Of a stretch of 64,000 bases of DNA, positions 35,075 to 46,370 are shown in pieces; position 1 is the first letter of the stretch; each line of letters begins with the position of its first letter. This DNA comes from Antilocapra americana (lineage: Eukaryota > Chordata > Mammalia > Artiodactyla > Antilocapridae). The position numbers and the translations under genes are program-made. Location: NCBI GenBank assembly GCA_007570785.1, contig ML660203.1, positions 4,889,476-4,953,475 on the forward strand, given 5' to 3'. The notes beneath the pieces are model-generated. The model had not been told where the DNA came from. It worked only from the letters and a program-made list of their open reading frames with translations, and made no database searches.

Positions 35075-35540
35075 GTAGTGGTGATAACAGATATCCTTTA
35101 CTGAGCACCTAGGATGTGGCTATGAATTCGGAGTCTGATGTCATGCATAAATAAAACTGGTTTCAAACCAAGACTCATAACTTGCACATTATTGGATCTT
35201 GCTATTGCATTTCAGTTTCCACATTTGCAATATGGTGGAAGGGGTAAGAATAGCTTTTGCCTCAGAGCACTTTAGGGAAGCTTAATTAGAAATAATCCCA
35301 TAAAGTACTGGGCACAAGGCTTGACACATGTGAAATACATCAATAAAACACAGCTACTATTTATATGTCCTAGTCAGATCTCTCGACATTTTATTTGATC
35401 CTCAACAATTGAGTAAAGATGAAAGTATCAACCTGATTTCTTTCACAGGTGAAGGAACAGAGGCTTAGAAAGAGCTGGATATTCGCTCAAACCCTCCTAG
35501 TTCATCAGTGACAGCCTGGGTTGGGTAGAAATCTCACAGC
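35075..35540 (-). mobile_element. MIR SINE, antisense, split by a sense MIR
   Basis: The left piece tcctttactgagcacctagg (near 35092) and right piece ttatttgatcctcaacaatt, then gaggcttagaaagagc, are consecutive parts of one antisense MIR. Confidence 0.65.
35117..35372 (+). mobile_element. MIR SINE, sense, inside an antisense MIR
   Basis: Sense MIR order: tttcagtttccacatttgca, gcctcagagcactttaggga, gggcacaaggcttgacacat, ending with the ctactattta-type tail. Confidence 0.65.
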
Positions 35541-37834
35541 CTTCAAAGCCCTAACCATCTGATCACTGAAGGTTCTTTGTCACTTCTGGACCAAATTTTA
35601 GGTCATAATATGGTAATATCTGAAACCGATTCTGTACCCACATATTCAACTTGCACAGCCACTAGAATGGACAATGAACATCCCTGGGGTGTTGTTCAGG
35701 GCTCTGCTATTTCTGTCTCAACATCCCTCTTTCTTTAGTGTTCCCTTTATGATCTCACAATCTCCAGGGCCATTTTAGAACCACTTCCACAGTGTTTCTG
35801 CTCAAAGACTCCTGGAAAACAATGACACTGACATCCCGTCTGGCATTATTACTTTTTTAAACACGCTGTGAGCTTTTAATGGGATGAGTGCATTGAGTCT
35901 ATGGCCCATGCCGGAGGCCTGTGTCTTCCTGTTAGAGAGTAGTTTCTCAGGGCTACCCAGATGAGGGTAAGGATAGCTTTGAAAACGCTTTCTGTTTAAT
36001 GAAGTCCTGAGAAGGGGCCAGGCTGCTTCTGTCTTCCTCCGGCTGCTGCTTGAGCTTGTGTCCCATCCCAGAATAAGCAGCCCCATCTGTGTTATTCTGT
36101 TAACTGAAAAGGAAGGAATTCGTGCATGAACCTGTCACATCTTGTGACCTGTTGCACATCGAGATGCGAGGTGGCGGCAAAACAAATGGCCTTCTTTCTC
36201 TCTGCGCCTGTCTCACTGAGGAGACTCAGAAGGGTAACTCTGACTGCATGAATCACGCCAGCGCCATCCCTAAAAATCCAACGGGGCCTCTCCAAGCTGC
36301 ACCTTATGCAGAACTGAGGGGAAGGGGTGGCGGGGCCTCAAAGGAAACTTCCCCTCTCTGCCAAGCTCCAGATGGAGGACCTTCCCATGGAAATGCTTGC
36401 TGGAGGCGAGAGTGCTGCCAGGGAAAAGGGCCTCTGGTGGGGCTGCTCTTGCCCTTTCTCACAGGAGAAAACCAGAACGCTCTGAAGGTGGGAAAGGCCA
36501 GGTCTTGATGGAGGGGCCGGATGGGAGGTCCCTCATGAAATGTCTCAGAGAAGTTCTGATCCTGGGCTGGTGGCTTGCCATTGACTCCTGGCACATAGAT
36601 TTTGAATGCAACACAACACCCAAGGTGCGTTTGATCTGCGTTTCTGTTTTCCAAAGCTTTCACAGGAATCCACACTTGACTAAGTGTTGGATACAGATTT
36701 AGAGCAAGAATCCACTTGGGTACCAAGTGTTCTAGAGACCTTGGGCTTCATCTTGGCTCTCCCAATGGCCCTTACCAGTTTGCCTTGGCAGAGACTCAGG
36801 AAATGGGAGAGAAAAGAAAAAAGAAATTCTTCTTTTTTGAACCCAACTAAATAACACTCCGCCGAAGGGAGGGGAGGCAGAGACCAAGAGTCAAAACAAT
36901 CATCGGCTTTCTCTCCAGGGAGAGTGGAGGCAGGACCCATCTCATAGGTGAGGTGGTCAAAACTGAGGGAACGCTTTGTGTTCCCCAAAGAAATGTTGTC
37001 CAGAAGAAAAGGCTCCCCGCCAACCCGGATGGTCACTGAGAGCTATTGTCTGCTTCCTACTTCCCATGTCCTCTCAAAAAAGAAACACTCAGCTACACGA
37101 AGACAAACAATGATTCCGGGATCTCACTGACCCAGCCTATGTTATGACCTCTAGAAATAATTTCTCTATCAGCAAAAATATAAATATGTTTTTTTTTCTC
37201 CTTGATTTCCTCTGTTTCTAGAATGTTATGGCACATTCAGGGAGCCACAGCTGAGGTAGTTGCAGGCAGCTTGTTCCTCACCTCAACACTCACCAATAAG
37301 TTGTGAGTCAGTAAGTGAGGGTTGAGGCTGGAGTCTCATTTCCAGTAAGCATCTGAGCCACAGGACTCTGATACACCTGAAACACAGGCCCTGTTCATAA
37401 ACATTTTGCATTGGGGATTTCATCATACCTTGAATTCGCAGATAACACATGATTCAGCTAAATTCTCTAAACCTCACCTTGAACATTCTGTGGAAAGGAT
37501 GTATTCGATCCCAACATTGTCCATAATATGAACCCAGACAGAAGAGCATTCCGTCTATACTTCTGTGCCCTTTTTGTGTAAAATGTCCTCATCATCCTAG
37601 ACTTCAGATAAGTAGGGACCCCAGAAAGATGAAATCAAAGAACACTTTATCAAGCACACATTTCACAAAACACTGTGGTGATCATTGGTAGCATGCAGAT
37701 GTTCACAATGAGTGATGATACAGCAGAGTTTCAGCATTGTAATAAATATTTTTGATAGAATATAATAAAGACATTAGATAACATCTATTATTTCCTCAAA
37801 GTGGCTCAGAGGCTGGAAATATAATAAAGCATTG
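35541..37834. other. Repeat-poor interval with a GC- and CpG-enriched core; no supported gene
   Basis: No SINE, LINE or LTR recognised over about 2.3 kb, unusual in this window. The 35.8-37.1 kb core has visibly more CpG than its surroundings and open frames of 94-140 codons on both strands, none with a domain or family match. The long frames are expected from the higher GC. A consensus AP-1 word tgagtca lies at 37304-37310. Could be a regulatory block or an unrecognised noncoding exon. Confidence 0.4.
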
Positions 37835-38000
37835 AATCAACTATATGAAATAGGGACTACCATTATGTACATTTTACTGATGAGGAAACTGGAGCTGAGA
37901 AAGTTTTGAAAATCAATTCACAAGTGTCGTGTTGGTGATGGTTTTTTGATACACAACCAGGCAACCCAACTCCAGACTTCATGTCCTTTAAATGTTATTA
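37835..38000 (-). mobile_element. MIR SINE, antisense
   Basis: acattttactgatgaggaaa, ctggagctgagaaagttttg, caacccaactccagactt: a clear antisense MIR. Confidence 0.8.
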
Positions 38001-38518
38001 TGGCTCTCTGGGGGAAGCAATAAATATGACTGACATAGAGACGGTAAATGATAAAAATTACTTCACACACTGCATTTTTTTTCTATGCATTGTTTGGTCT
38101 CTATACTGCCATGACCTCATCGCCAAGTCTCTTGCCCTATCACCATGTCCAGCTTCCACTGCTCATTTGCACCCATAAAGCCAAAGACACCAAGGATTCA
38201 ACATATTTCAATATAAACCAATCATTTACCCTACATCTCCCTTTCTTCTTAGACTTTCTGAACAAGAAGAAAACCTGTATCTCTTCTTAGAAAAATAAAT
38301 CAATAGAGGCTACCTGCTATGGTCTAACTCCAACCCCAAAATGAATAAAGCCTAGGCTAGAGTGTCAAGGAAACACACCCTTTTTCCAACAAAGGTAAAT
38401 CTCCGACTTACAACGGAAAGAAAATAAATATTAATGAAAGAACCCCTGTTTCCATTCTTGTTTTCCCTGTGTTGTATTCCATACATGACGTTTGCCGATT
38501 CTTCATGAACTTGATGCA
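38001..38518. other. Unassigned, no gene seen
   Basis: AT-rich, short frames only (65 and 80 codons), no repeat landmarks. Confidence 0.35.
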
Positions 38519-38519
38519 A

Positions 38520-38612
38520 TACCTTTTGTGTCTCAGGTATTTTCTAGATTTTGTGACTGTAGAGCCAAATAAGACAATAACTTATCCTTAAGAAGCTTAT
38601 AGTTTAGGCAAG
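38520..38612 (-). mobile_element. L2 3' tail, antisense
   Basis: Decayed tgtctcaggtattttctaga and ccttaagaagcttatagttt, as in antisense L2. Confidence 0.45.
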
Positions 38613-38619
38613 CCAAAGC

Positions 38620-39078
38620 CACTTTTAAAACTTAGATCCAGTTTCTGCTCTGCTTGAAACTCTCCAGTGGTCTCCCATTGTAAGAGTAGCATCCTGATCT
38701 CCTATATGGCTTACCAGATGCTCCCTGACCTGGTCTCTGCTTCTCACTTCATGCCACTTTCCTTCTCGTTAAATGTCTGCAAGTTGCATTGGCCTCTTGA
38801 TCTTCCTCTGCCTTGAAACTGCTAAGCTCAGTTCCCAATTTGGAACTTGTTATCATCTGCTTCTTCCCTGAATTCCCCTTTCCTGACCACCTCCTACCTG
38901 CATCCATCGGTCATTCATTTCTCAGCCTTACTGACTGTTCCTTGGCGAAGATGTCCCAGAGGCTCCATAAAATAGTCTCCTACTCTGCATACCACAACCA
39001 CATATATCATTTCTTTGTATAGTGTTCCTGGCTACCTAATACACTCTCATTTTTTTATTAATCATTGGTCTTCCCTAT
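38620..39078 (+). mobile_element. L2 LINE 3' end
   Basis: gaaactctccagtggtctcc, ggcttaccagatgctccctg, tgccactttccttctcgtta, ttcccctttcctgaccacct. Sense L2 in correct order, with opposite orientation to the fragment just upstream. Confidence 0.7.
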
Positions 39079-39082
39079 TATA

Positions 39083-39301
39083 GGGACTTCCCAGTGGCTC
39101 AGCGGTAAAGAATCTACCTGCAATGCAGGAGACACAGGAGACAGAGGTTTGATCGCTGGGTTGGGAAGATCCCCTGGAGGAGGGCATGGCAACCCACTCC
39201 AGTATTCTTTCCTGAAAAGTCCTATGGACAGAGGAGCCTGGCGGGCCAGAGTCCATGGAGTCAAAAAGAGTTGGACATGACTGAAGGGACTGAGCATGCA
39301 C
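39083..39301 (+). mobile_element. Bov-tA/Bov-A2 SINE
   Basis: Sense copy (gggacttcccagtggctcag start) with a small internal duplication gagacacaggagacagagg. Near-matching ccctattata and ccctatgata words flank it. Confidence 0.94.
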
Positions 39302-39679
39302 CCCTATGATAATAAAAGTTGTAATAAAGGTGATCTTTAATGACTCATTTACCATTTTATCCCATTATTAGAACAGGACCAGGTGCATCGTTGATGATCA
39401 ATAAAAAGAGATGAAGAACTGAATTATTGAATAAATAAGCTTCCACTGGACATGATCTTCCCTTCTGTCTTGGTTCTGCAGCAGGTTAAAGGAGGGAGTT
39501 TTGTTTGTTTTCATTTTCAAAAATCTATATGCTATGTTTCCTAATCTATTGATGACTTTAGGGGCTTTGCTACATTGTGTTTTAGTTGTTGAAGCATCAG
39601 AAATTAGAGAAAATTTTTTTATAAACAAAGATTGGATAGATAACAAAACAGAGAACTCTGCCTTCATTAAAATGTTAAT

Positions 39680-39915
39680 GCATGCTTTTATGTATTGATA
39701 TGGAAATGCTGTCAAAACATACTATTGATTAAAACATTTATGAAATATTATTAATCAGTTCATTGAAATCATACATGTGCATTCTGAGAGATGCTCAGTG
39801 AAATGTTAGTGGTTGCTTCTACAAGGTTGTGAAAGCTTAGGTAATTTAACACTATTATTTATAATTTTCTGTAGATTAATATTTTTACGATGATTTCATA
39901 TTATTTCACTTACTA
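39680..39915 (+). mobile_element. Probable old L1 3' end
   Basis: Resembles a decayed L1M 3' end (gctcagtgaaatgttagtgg, ttataattttctgtagatta, ttacgatgatttcatattat). Weak. Confidence 0.4.
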
Positions 39916-40019
39916 GAAGGACATTTTGATAAGTTCCTTTCATTCAAAAACTAAAGTAGAAACATCAAATAAACAACAACAAAGACAAAAATGATACAAT
40001 TTATTGTGCTTGAAAGCTT

Positions 40020-40265
40020 TTCATGGATCCTGGTTGCCCACAAAACAACATCTGAATTCTTGAAGGCCCTCCTCCACAATACCATCTTTCTCTTCAGTCT
40101 TGCCCTCTGACAAGACCTGATCAGAATTCTAAATCCAGGCATATCCACCTCTTGCATATCTCTGAAACTGCCATGCTTGGCCACACTCTCATCATTTTCA
40201 TGGAGGTTCCTTTTGCCAGTGATGCCCTTCTTTACCCACCCTCATAAAAAATTCACCTGTGTGTG
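40020..40265 (+). mobile_element. L2 LINE fragment
   Basis: gaaggccctcctccacaata, ttgccctctgacaagacctg, agtgatgcccttctttaccc: sense L2-like order. L2-like sequence may resume after the CHR SINE at about 40560. Confidence 0.5.
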
Positions 40266-40541
40266 GCACTTCCCTGGTGGTCCAGTGGTTAAGAATCTAC
40301 CTTGGAATGCAAGGGACGCTTGTTTGATCCCTAGTCAGGAAACTGAGATTCCACATGCCCATGCTGTGAAGCAACTAAACCCACGCACCACAACCTCCCG
40401 AGCCTGTGCATTCCGGAGCCCGGGCAGCACAGCTAGGGAGACTGTGCCCCGCCATGGAAGGTCTCGAATGATGCAATGAAGACCCCAGGTGCTGCAACTA
40501 AGACCCGATGCAGCCTAATAAATAAATGCTTAAAAAAAAAA
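40266..40541 (+). mobile_element. CHR-type SINE, near full length
   Basis: cacttccctggtggtccagt, gtttgatccctagtcaggaa, gaagcaactaaacccacgca, gcctgtgcattccggagc, then gcctaataaataaatgc and an A-tail. The longest CHR copy here, with the downstream CpG-bearing segment retained. Confidence 0.92.
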
Positions 40542-40789
40542 GAAACTATGCATGTTTAAGAATTCAGCTTGATACTTCTTCATATTTCTCTGAGACCTTT
40601 CTGTAAACCTCAACAACGGCTGTGTCAACACCTAGTTTCTCTCTTCTGTTTATATTTGGGTACTTCTCTGTTTACATTCATGTCCCATCTACTAGCTGGC
40701 ACTATGTTCTAATGATTCAAACATGCCTAATAATCATGCAAAACACTCTTGTTCTAAACTCTCCTCATACAACCCTGCAAATACTGTGA

Positions 40790-40925
40790 CTCCCTCCATG
40801 TGATTGCACTGAAAGTTTAAATGAGTTTCCCAATAGGACACAGTCATTGGGAGTTCCAGGATTCAGATTTAGCCAATTCCGCTCAACTCTATGCTGTTAA
40901 CTACTATGCTTTGCTGCCTCCCAAG
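40790..40925 (-). mobile_element. MIR SINE, antisense
   Basis: tgagtttcccaataggacac, attcagatttagccaattcc, gttaactactatgctttgct: the antisense MIR tRNA-side half. Confidence 0.65.
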
Positions 40926-41162
40926 GCACACTATGGGCCTCTATTTAGACTCATGGACTAGACAATGCCACTAAGTCACAAATTCTTTCAGAAGGATGAC
41001 ACTCCAACATAAATACAAAAAGAGAAAAAAGAAAGAAAAAAAAACCCTCAACACTTACATATTTACCTTTTGTGATTTGGGTTATTCATCTTATACTATA
41101 ATTATTAAAGCTGCCTCTGAAACAAAATGTTTTGCAGATGCACCTTCAATAACTTGTCTCAG

Positions 41163-41341
41163 GGTGAGCGCATGCTCAGTCGCTTCAGTAGTGCCTGATT
41201 CTTTTTGACACCATGGACTAACAGGCTCTTCTGTTCATGGGATTCTCCAGGCAAGAATAATGGAGTGGGTTGCCATTCCCTCCTCCAGAGGAGCTTCCTG
41301 ATCCAGGGATTGAACCCACTGAGCCACCTGGGAAGCCCATG
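41163..41341 (-). mobile_element. Bov-tA SINE, antisense, internally deleted
   Basis: gcatgctcagtcgcttcagt, gggattctccaggcaagaat, ttgaacccactgagccacct. The segment encoding the anticodon-side head is missing. Confidence 0.93.
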
Positions 41342-41417
41342 GCTCACGGTGAATGGCCTCAAGCATGGCACTTGGTTTCTATCTGATGCTTTAATTAGAA
41401 CTTTAGAAGTACACAAA

Positions 41418-41717
41418 AACAGAGTTGTAGATGTAGAAAACAAGCTTATGGTTACCAGTGAGTAGGGGGAAATTGGGGTTGACATATATATCCTACTACA
41501 TAAAATACTAATTAAGGACCTCCTGTATAGCACAGGGAACTCTACTCGATACTCTATGCTCAATACTCAATACTCTGGTCTATATGGGAAAATAATGTAA
41601 AAAAAAAAAAGTGTGGACATATGTATAATAGATTCATTTTGCTGTATAGTTGAAACTAACAGAACATTGTAAATCAACTATACTGCAATAAATATTTTTA
41701 AAAAGAAAAAAAAAAAA
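41418..41717 (+). mobile_element. Ruminant L1 3' end, short
   Basis: acaagcttatggttaccagt, gtatagcacagggaactcta, aatcaactatactgcaataa and an A-tail. A perfect 13-bp target-site duplication agaagtacacaaa lies at 41405-41417 and 41718-41730. Confidence 0.95.
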
Positions 41718-41744
41718 AGAAGTACACAAAGATAAAGTAGATCC

Positions 41745-41985
41745 TTGTTGTTTGTCAGTGGCCCAGTGATGTCTGACTTTTTGCGAGCCTATGGACTGCA
41801 GCCCTTCAGGTCTTTCTGTCCCTCACCAATTCCCGAAATTTGCCCAAGTTCACGTCCATTGCATCGGTGATAACATCCAGCCATCTCATCCTCTGACACC
41901 CTCTTCTTCTGCCTTCAGTCTCTTCCAGTATCAGGGACTTTTCCAATAAGTCAGCTGTTTGTACCAGATGACCAGAATACTGGGA
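41745..41985 (-). mobile_element. BovB LINE 3' end, antisense
   Basis: gcccagtgatgtctgacttt, atcggtgataacatccagcc, atctcatcctctgacaccct, cttttccaataagtcagct. Diverged from the copy at 54.6 kb. Confidence 0.9.
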
Positions 41986-42021
41986 GATTAGATATTCAAT
42001 AATATAGAATGCTGTTCATGT

Positions 42022-42250
42022 AGTAAAATGCAGTATGTAAGAGCATGGAGCTCTAAGCTCGAAATTCACCTCTTACTCACTGTGAGCCCTTCGGCAAGCT
42101 ACTTTTCTTTTTTATATCTCCTTTGCCCTACTAAATGGGCATGCTAATGGTACCTTCCCCATGGTGCTGTTTTTAGAATGCAGTGAAATAACACAAACAA
42201 ATGCTTAGTATGGTCTGCAATATAAGTGCTCAATCAAGCCTCAGATCCAA
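42022..42250 (+). mobile_element. MIR SINE, sense
   Basis: gtaagagcatggagctctaa, ccttcggcaagctacttttc, tgcttagtatggtctgcaat, aagtgctcaatcaa: full sense MIR order. Confidence 0.75.
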
Positions 42251-42286
42251 AAATTAACTCTGATTGTCACTATTTTCCACTCTAGG

Positions 42287-42408
42287 AAATACTGGGGTGG
42301 GTTGTCATGCCCTCCTCCAGGTGATCTTCCCAGCCCAGGAATGGAACCTACATCTCTGTCACTTACACTGCAGGCAGATTCTTTACTGCTGAGCCACTGA
42401 AGAAGTGC
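42287..42408 (-). mobile_element. Bov-tA SINE head half, antisense
   Basis: atactggggtgggttgtcat, cctcctccaggtgatcttcc, ctttactgctgagccactga. Tail half absent. Confidence 0.9.
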
Positions 42409-42656
42409 ATAATATGTGATAATTTATAGAAAACATGGTGATTATAATGATGATGATAGGAGAAAGATAACAGGGTATAAAACTTATCAGAAATGCTCCG
42501 TTCTGATCAAGGTGGGAAAGTCTGAGTTCTCATGACACAACTAAGATTCCGCAAGCCACACTGGCACACCCAGACAAATATTTCAATCATTTTAAAAATA
42601 TTTGAGAAAAAAATTTTTCTGGAAAGTTCTAAAAAGCAAAACTTGAATTTGCCCCA

Positions 42657-42862
42657 CTGACTTCCCAAATGGTTCAGTGGTAGAGAATCCATCTGTCAAT
42701 ACAGGAGATGTAGGAATCCTGGATTTGATCCCTGGGTTGGAAAGATCCCCTGGAGAAGGTAATGGAAACCCACTTCAATATTCTTGTCTGGAGAATCCCA
42801 TGGACAGAGAAGCCCGGCAGACTACAGTCCATGGGGTCACAAAGAGTTGCACACACTCAGAG
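42657..42862 (+). mobile_element. Bov-tA/Bov-A2 SINE
   Basis: Sense copy: gacttcccaaatggttcagt start, cctgggttggaaagatcccc, actacagtccatggggtcac. Confidence 0.94.
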
Positions 42863-42884
42863 GTAATGATTTGTATAGCATATA

Positions 42885-43102
42885 CTTTGTATTTACAACT
42901 ATTTATATAGCATGTATTTGTTAAGTATTATAAGTAATTTGGAGATGATTTAAAGTATACAGAAGGATGTGCCTAGGTTATATGCAAATATTTTGCCATT
43001 TTATATCAGGGAGTTGAACATCTGCATATTTTAATCTGCCAGGTGGTGCAGGGGCAGGTCCTGGAACCAACCTCCCATGGATAGTGAGGGACAATGGTAT
43101 AT
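42885..43102 (-). mobile_element. Tigger/MER2-like DNA transposon remnant
   Basis: Complement of the TcMar-Tigger end: ttatatagcatgtatttgtt, ttatatgcaaatattttgcc, gtcctggaaccaacctccca, then agtgagggacaatggta, next to TA. Non-coding remnant, one end only. Confidence 0.75.
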
Positions 43103-44280
43103 TTCAAACCAAAAATTTCTTTTGCATTTCTAAAAGATATTTATTTAATACTCTGTTGTTGAGAATATAAAAGTCATTTACTCATAACAGAATATAACTC
43201 AAAGTAAATTAACTTTTTTCTTGTTTGTATATATATTTCACCCCAAGATTCTACTCCATCTGATACAAACACTGGCATATCTATGTGGTTTTTATTTGCA
43301 TTTCCCTGATACACATTTACCAGATACTTTATGATTAAACTTTCTAAGACACCTTAAAGAAACTTGTATCTTCCAAGTGGTGTATTTTTGTTTTTTACCT
43401 GAACTGAAGGCTTCTAAATATTATGGTATTACAATCATTTGCATTTATTGTCATAAGAGACAAATCTGCACTTCCTTCTATGATCTTATTTTATGTTTTC
43501 TTTATTTCATGCTTTCCTATCATTTCCTTTATTTCCTGTCATTTGTTACTTGAACTCTGCTTTGATTTCTTTAATCTCCTCCAGTAATTTGGGAGGAATC
43601 ATCCTGTTTTTGTTTCTACTAAATTATGCAAAAGAACATACTTGATTTGATATTTCTCTAATTATCAAGGTCAAGAAGAAACAATAGCTTTTGACTCTAC
43701 CTTATTTCAGTGGAGAAAGTTAGCACTTTTTATTTTTTCCTTCCTTCTCCCATTGCCCAATATTTCATAGCACAATATATAGTTTTAGGCATCCGTTATT
43801 ATTTCAAGATGATGTATTTTATATTTTGAGTTACATTTATTTTAAAATTTAAAAGATCTTCCCTCTTGTTTGTTTAAAAAATATTATTATCCCTGTTTTC
43901 ATTAATTTCCACTTTAAATGTGTTGTTCAATTTTTTTTTCCACTGTCTTTGCAGGGTCTTCGTATATGGTTTTCAAATGGTAATGTCCCCAACCCTGTTC
44001 TCTGTTGTTTGTCCCTTCCGATCTCTATCATCCATTACTTTTTCATGTAATCTTAGGCAGCTGTTCATAACTTTTTTTGCATACGACCATTGAATTTCTA
44101 TCATCAAATTTCTCTCCTGCTGTTGAGATTTGTATAACCAACCACTTACTTAATATCTTTTCTCAGTCTTGAAGGAGTGGCCTTAGATAGGAGGTGAACA
44201 ATATTGTTCAATCTCATCCTAATTCTTGGTGTCTCTTGAACTGTTGGACTTCTCCAAGCAGCCTGTTTCATTTTATAAAT
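43103..44280. other. AT-rich stretch, probably decayed repeat
   Basis: T-rich plus strand that may be an old antisense L1 or HAL1, but I see no secure landmark. No coding signal. Confidence 0.35.
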
Positions 44281-44284
44281 TATG

Positions 44285-44640
44285 CCGATGTGTGACCCAA
44301 ACTAGCACATATTGTAAAGCAATTATCCTCCAATCAAAAATAAATAAAATTTAAAATTCAAGCATTTAAAAATCATTTATTTTTACTAAAGTTATAGTTG
44401 ATTTACAGTGTTGTGTTAATTTCTGTTTAAGTCCCAGTAGAGTGACTCAGTGGCATGAAAACAACCTGAATGTCTATCAACAGATGAATGGATAAAGATG
44501 TGGTGCATATATACAGTGGTACACTACTCAGTCATGAAAATGAATGAAATAATGCCGTTTACAGCAACATAGATGCAACTAGAGATTATCATACTAAGTG
44601 AAACAAATCAGAAGGAGAAAGAAACACCAGCCTATTTGAT
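44285..44640. mobile_element. Three adjacent L1 fragments in mixed orientation
   Basis: A sense L1 tail (agcacatattgtaaagcaat, 44285-44365), an antisense L1 3' start (tttactaaagttatagttga, about 44366-44430) and a sense ORF2 C-terminal piece (gatgaatggataaagatgtg to ctaagtgaaacaaatcagaa, about 44450-44640) follow one another. Confidence 0.75.
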
Positions 44641-45640
44641 TTTTAATAGTTCTCAGGTGTTAAGGGTACCAAGACCTTTCAGTGTCCCAAAAGGGGGAGA
44701 CTTTAGTTAGTACTCAGATCGGAAGCCAGATCCTCACACAGCAGCTTTTGAAGTATGCTGACATATATGGCAAGCACAAGCCCTTCTGGCTGGCCACCAG
44801 ACAAGGGGATCCAAAGGTGTCCCCCGGGGGACAGTAGCAAAAATCAGGGCTCCAGCTGTAGGAGGCATAAGGAAACCACAAGGATGACACTTGTTCGTTA
44901 AGCAGAAATATGGCAGCCATGGAGAAGAGAGAGAGAGGGAGAAAAGGAGTGGGGGAAGGAGGAAAAGAGATGAAAAAAGGAAGAAGGAAGAAAAAGAAAA
45001 ATGAGAGGAGAGAAAAAAAATGCAAAATAAAATAAAATAAAATAAAGTTATCACCAGTTTTAACCAGTAGAGAAAGAGCACAAAGATGAAAATGGCACCC
45101 ACTAGTGCCTTTCCCCTGGAGACTATATCTCAACAAGTCCTTGTCCCTCAGACGAATGCTCTAAAATTACCAAATGAATCACTTTCATGCAAAGTCTTGT
45201 GCTTTTCAAATGGCTGTTTCTTCACCAGACCCTGGGTTCAGTGTGTCCACACAGGAGCACTTCGACATTTCTCACTTTGCCAATTAAGGTTTGGGTCTTA
45301 TGAGCCTCATTGGTTTTCAGAGTCAGATGTGTCTGGTTTTCCTTTCCTGGGTGCCAGTCTTAAAAGTTGGGGTTCCCTTCCAATTGTGAGTCTCCCAGCC
45401 AGGAGTGAAGTTTGTGGTAAGAGCTATTTTGGCTACCTGCCTCCTTGTTCGCCCAGTTTGATGGAGCAGCTTAACTAGTTCTCGGCTCTTACGTAGCTAT
45501 AGGAATTGTGCCACGTGTAGCTGAAGGCTCGCTGGGGCTGTGGGAGGGAGGGGGTTTGTAATCTTCCTGTGTCTCCTTCTTGGACTACATTTCCTGGATA
45601 TCTTCTTTAATATTTTGAGACACCCACAGATCCTCAATAG
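44640..45640. other. Probable unnamed old repeat with purine-rich insert
   Basis: Resembles an interspersed element by ordering (agcacaagcccttctggctg, caagtccttgtccctcagac, cctgtgtctccttcttggac), perhaps an old L1 5' UTR, but the family is not certain. Overlapping frames of 140 and 122 codons (minus strand, 44714-45136 and 44734-45102) and 130 codons (plus strand, 45086-45478) have no domain. A 16-bp perfect palindrome lies at 44818-44833. Confidence 0.35.
44922..45046. repeat. Purine-rich tract ending in (AAAAT)n
   Basis: About 100 bp of nearly pure A and G, then about four to five aaaat units at 45021-45046. Confidence 0.9.
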
Positions 45641-45694
45641 AAAGAACTACAGAAATAAAGGCTTCTAGTCTCCTTTTACTCTTCTCTGTAAATC

Positions 45695-45900
45695 AAGGGA
45701 CTGTAGTGCCAAGAGTTAACCAATAATGAGGATGCTGCACTAGGCATTTTCATACTCAATCTTCATTTCAATTTTCCGGTCTAAGGCTTAGGTGCCACAT
45801 CATCAAAGTGGGAAAACTAAGTCTCAGAAAGGTTAAGATACTCACCCAAGACTCAGTTCAGATTTTGAAAACTTTGAATTCTCAATGTCACCTACATCAA
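45695..45900 (-). mobile_element. MIR SINE, antisense
   Basis: gtgggaaaactaagtctcag, aaaggttaagatactcaccc: the antisense MIR core, with flanks to about 45700 and 45900. Confidence 0.7.
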
Positions 45901-46277
45901 AACTTTGCTGTTTCTTCCCTTTACGGTTACGGCTTGATTGCTTTCTTTAAAGAGATATTAGTCTTCCAATTGAACTTGTTATTGTGTTGTCCATTCTTTC
46001 CTGTGTGTATCACTAGGTTTTATTCAACCTGAAGAAACTATGAAGGAGGGATGGTTTATCTCCTTTAGCTGACCAAGGAGAACAGCTCTGCTCTGTAGTG
46101 GGGAGAGGGGTGTCCTAGACTCTAACTCCTATGACTCTGGTGGAACAATCTGTTCCCAGAAAATGAATCTCTAGGTGAATGAGACCAGTCATCATGGGGA
46201 TGCTGCCTGATGGGATTCTGCCTGAGAGAGTCATTGGCATTCCTTTGGTTCTTCCCATTTTACTTAAGAAAGTGACA

Positions 46278-46370
46278 ACCTATAGGGGTGGAATGGGGTG
46301 GGAAGTGGGAGGGAGATTCAAGAGGGAGGGGATATATGCACAAAAAAAGAAAAGAAAAGAAGGTAAGAAT
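46278..46370 (+). mobile_element. Ruminant L1 3' UTR fragment
   Basis: acctataggggtggaatggg, gtgggagggagattcaagag: the G-rich segment also present in the L1 copies at 6.5-7.2 kb and 48.5-49.0 kb, then an A-rich end. Confidence 0.75.

Noticed and set aside
36122..37036. Cluster of 100-140-codon frames on both strands in the CpG-enriched island
   Set aside because: No domain or homology, and frames overlap on both strands as GC-rich noncoding DNA does. Kept as a regulatory candidate only.
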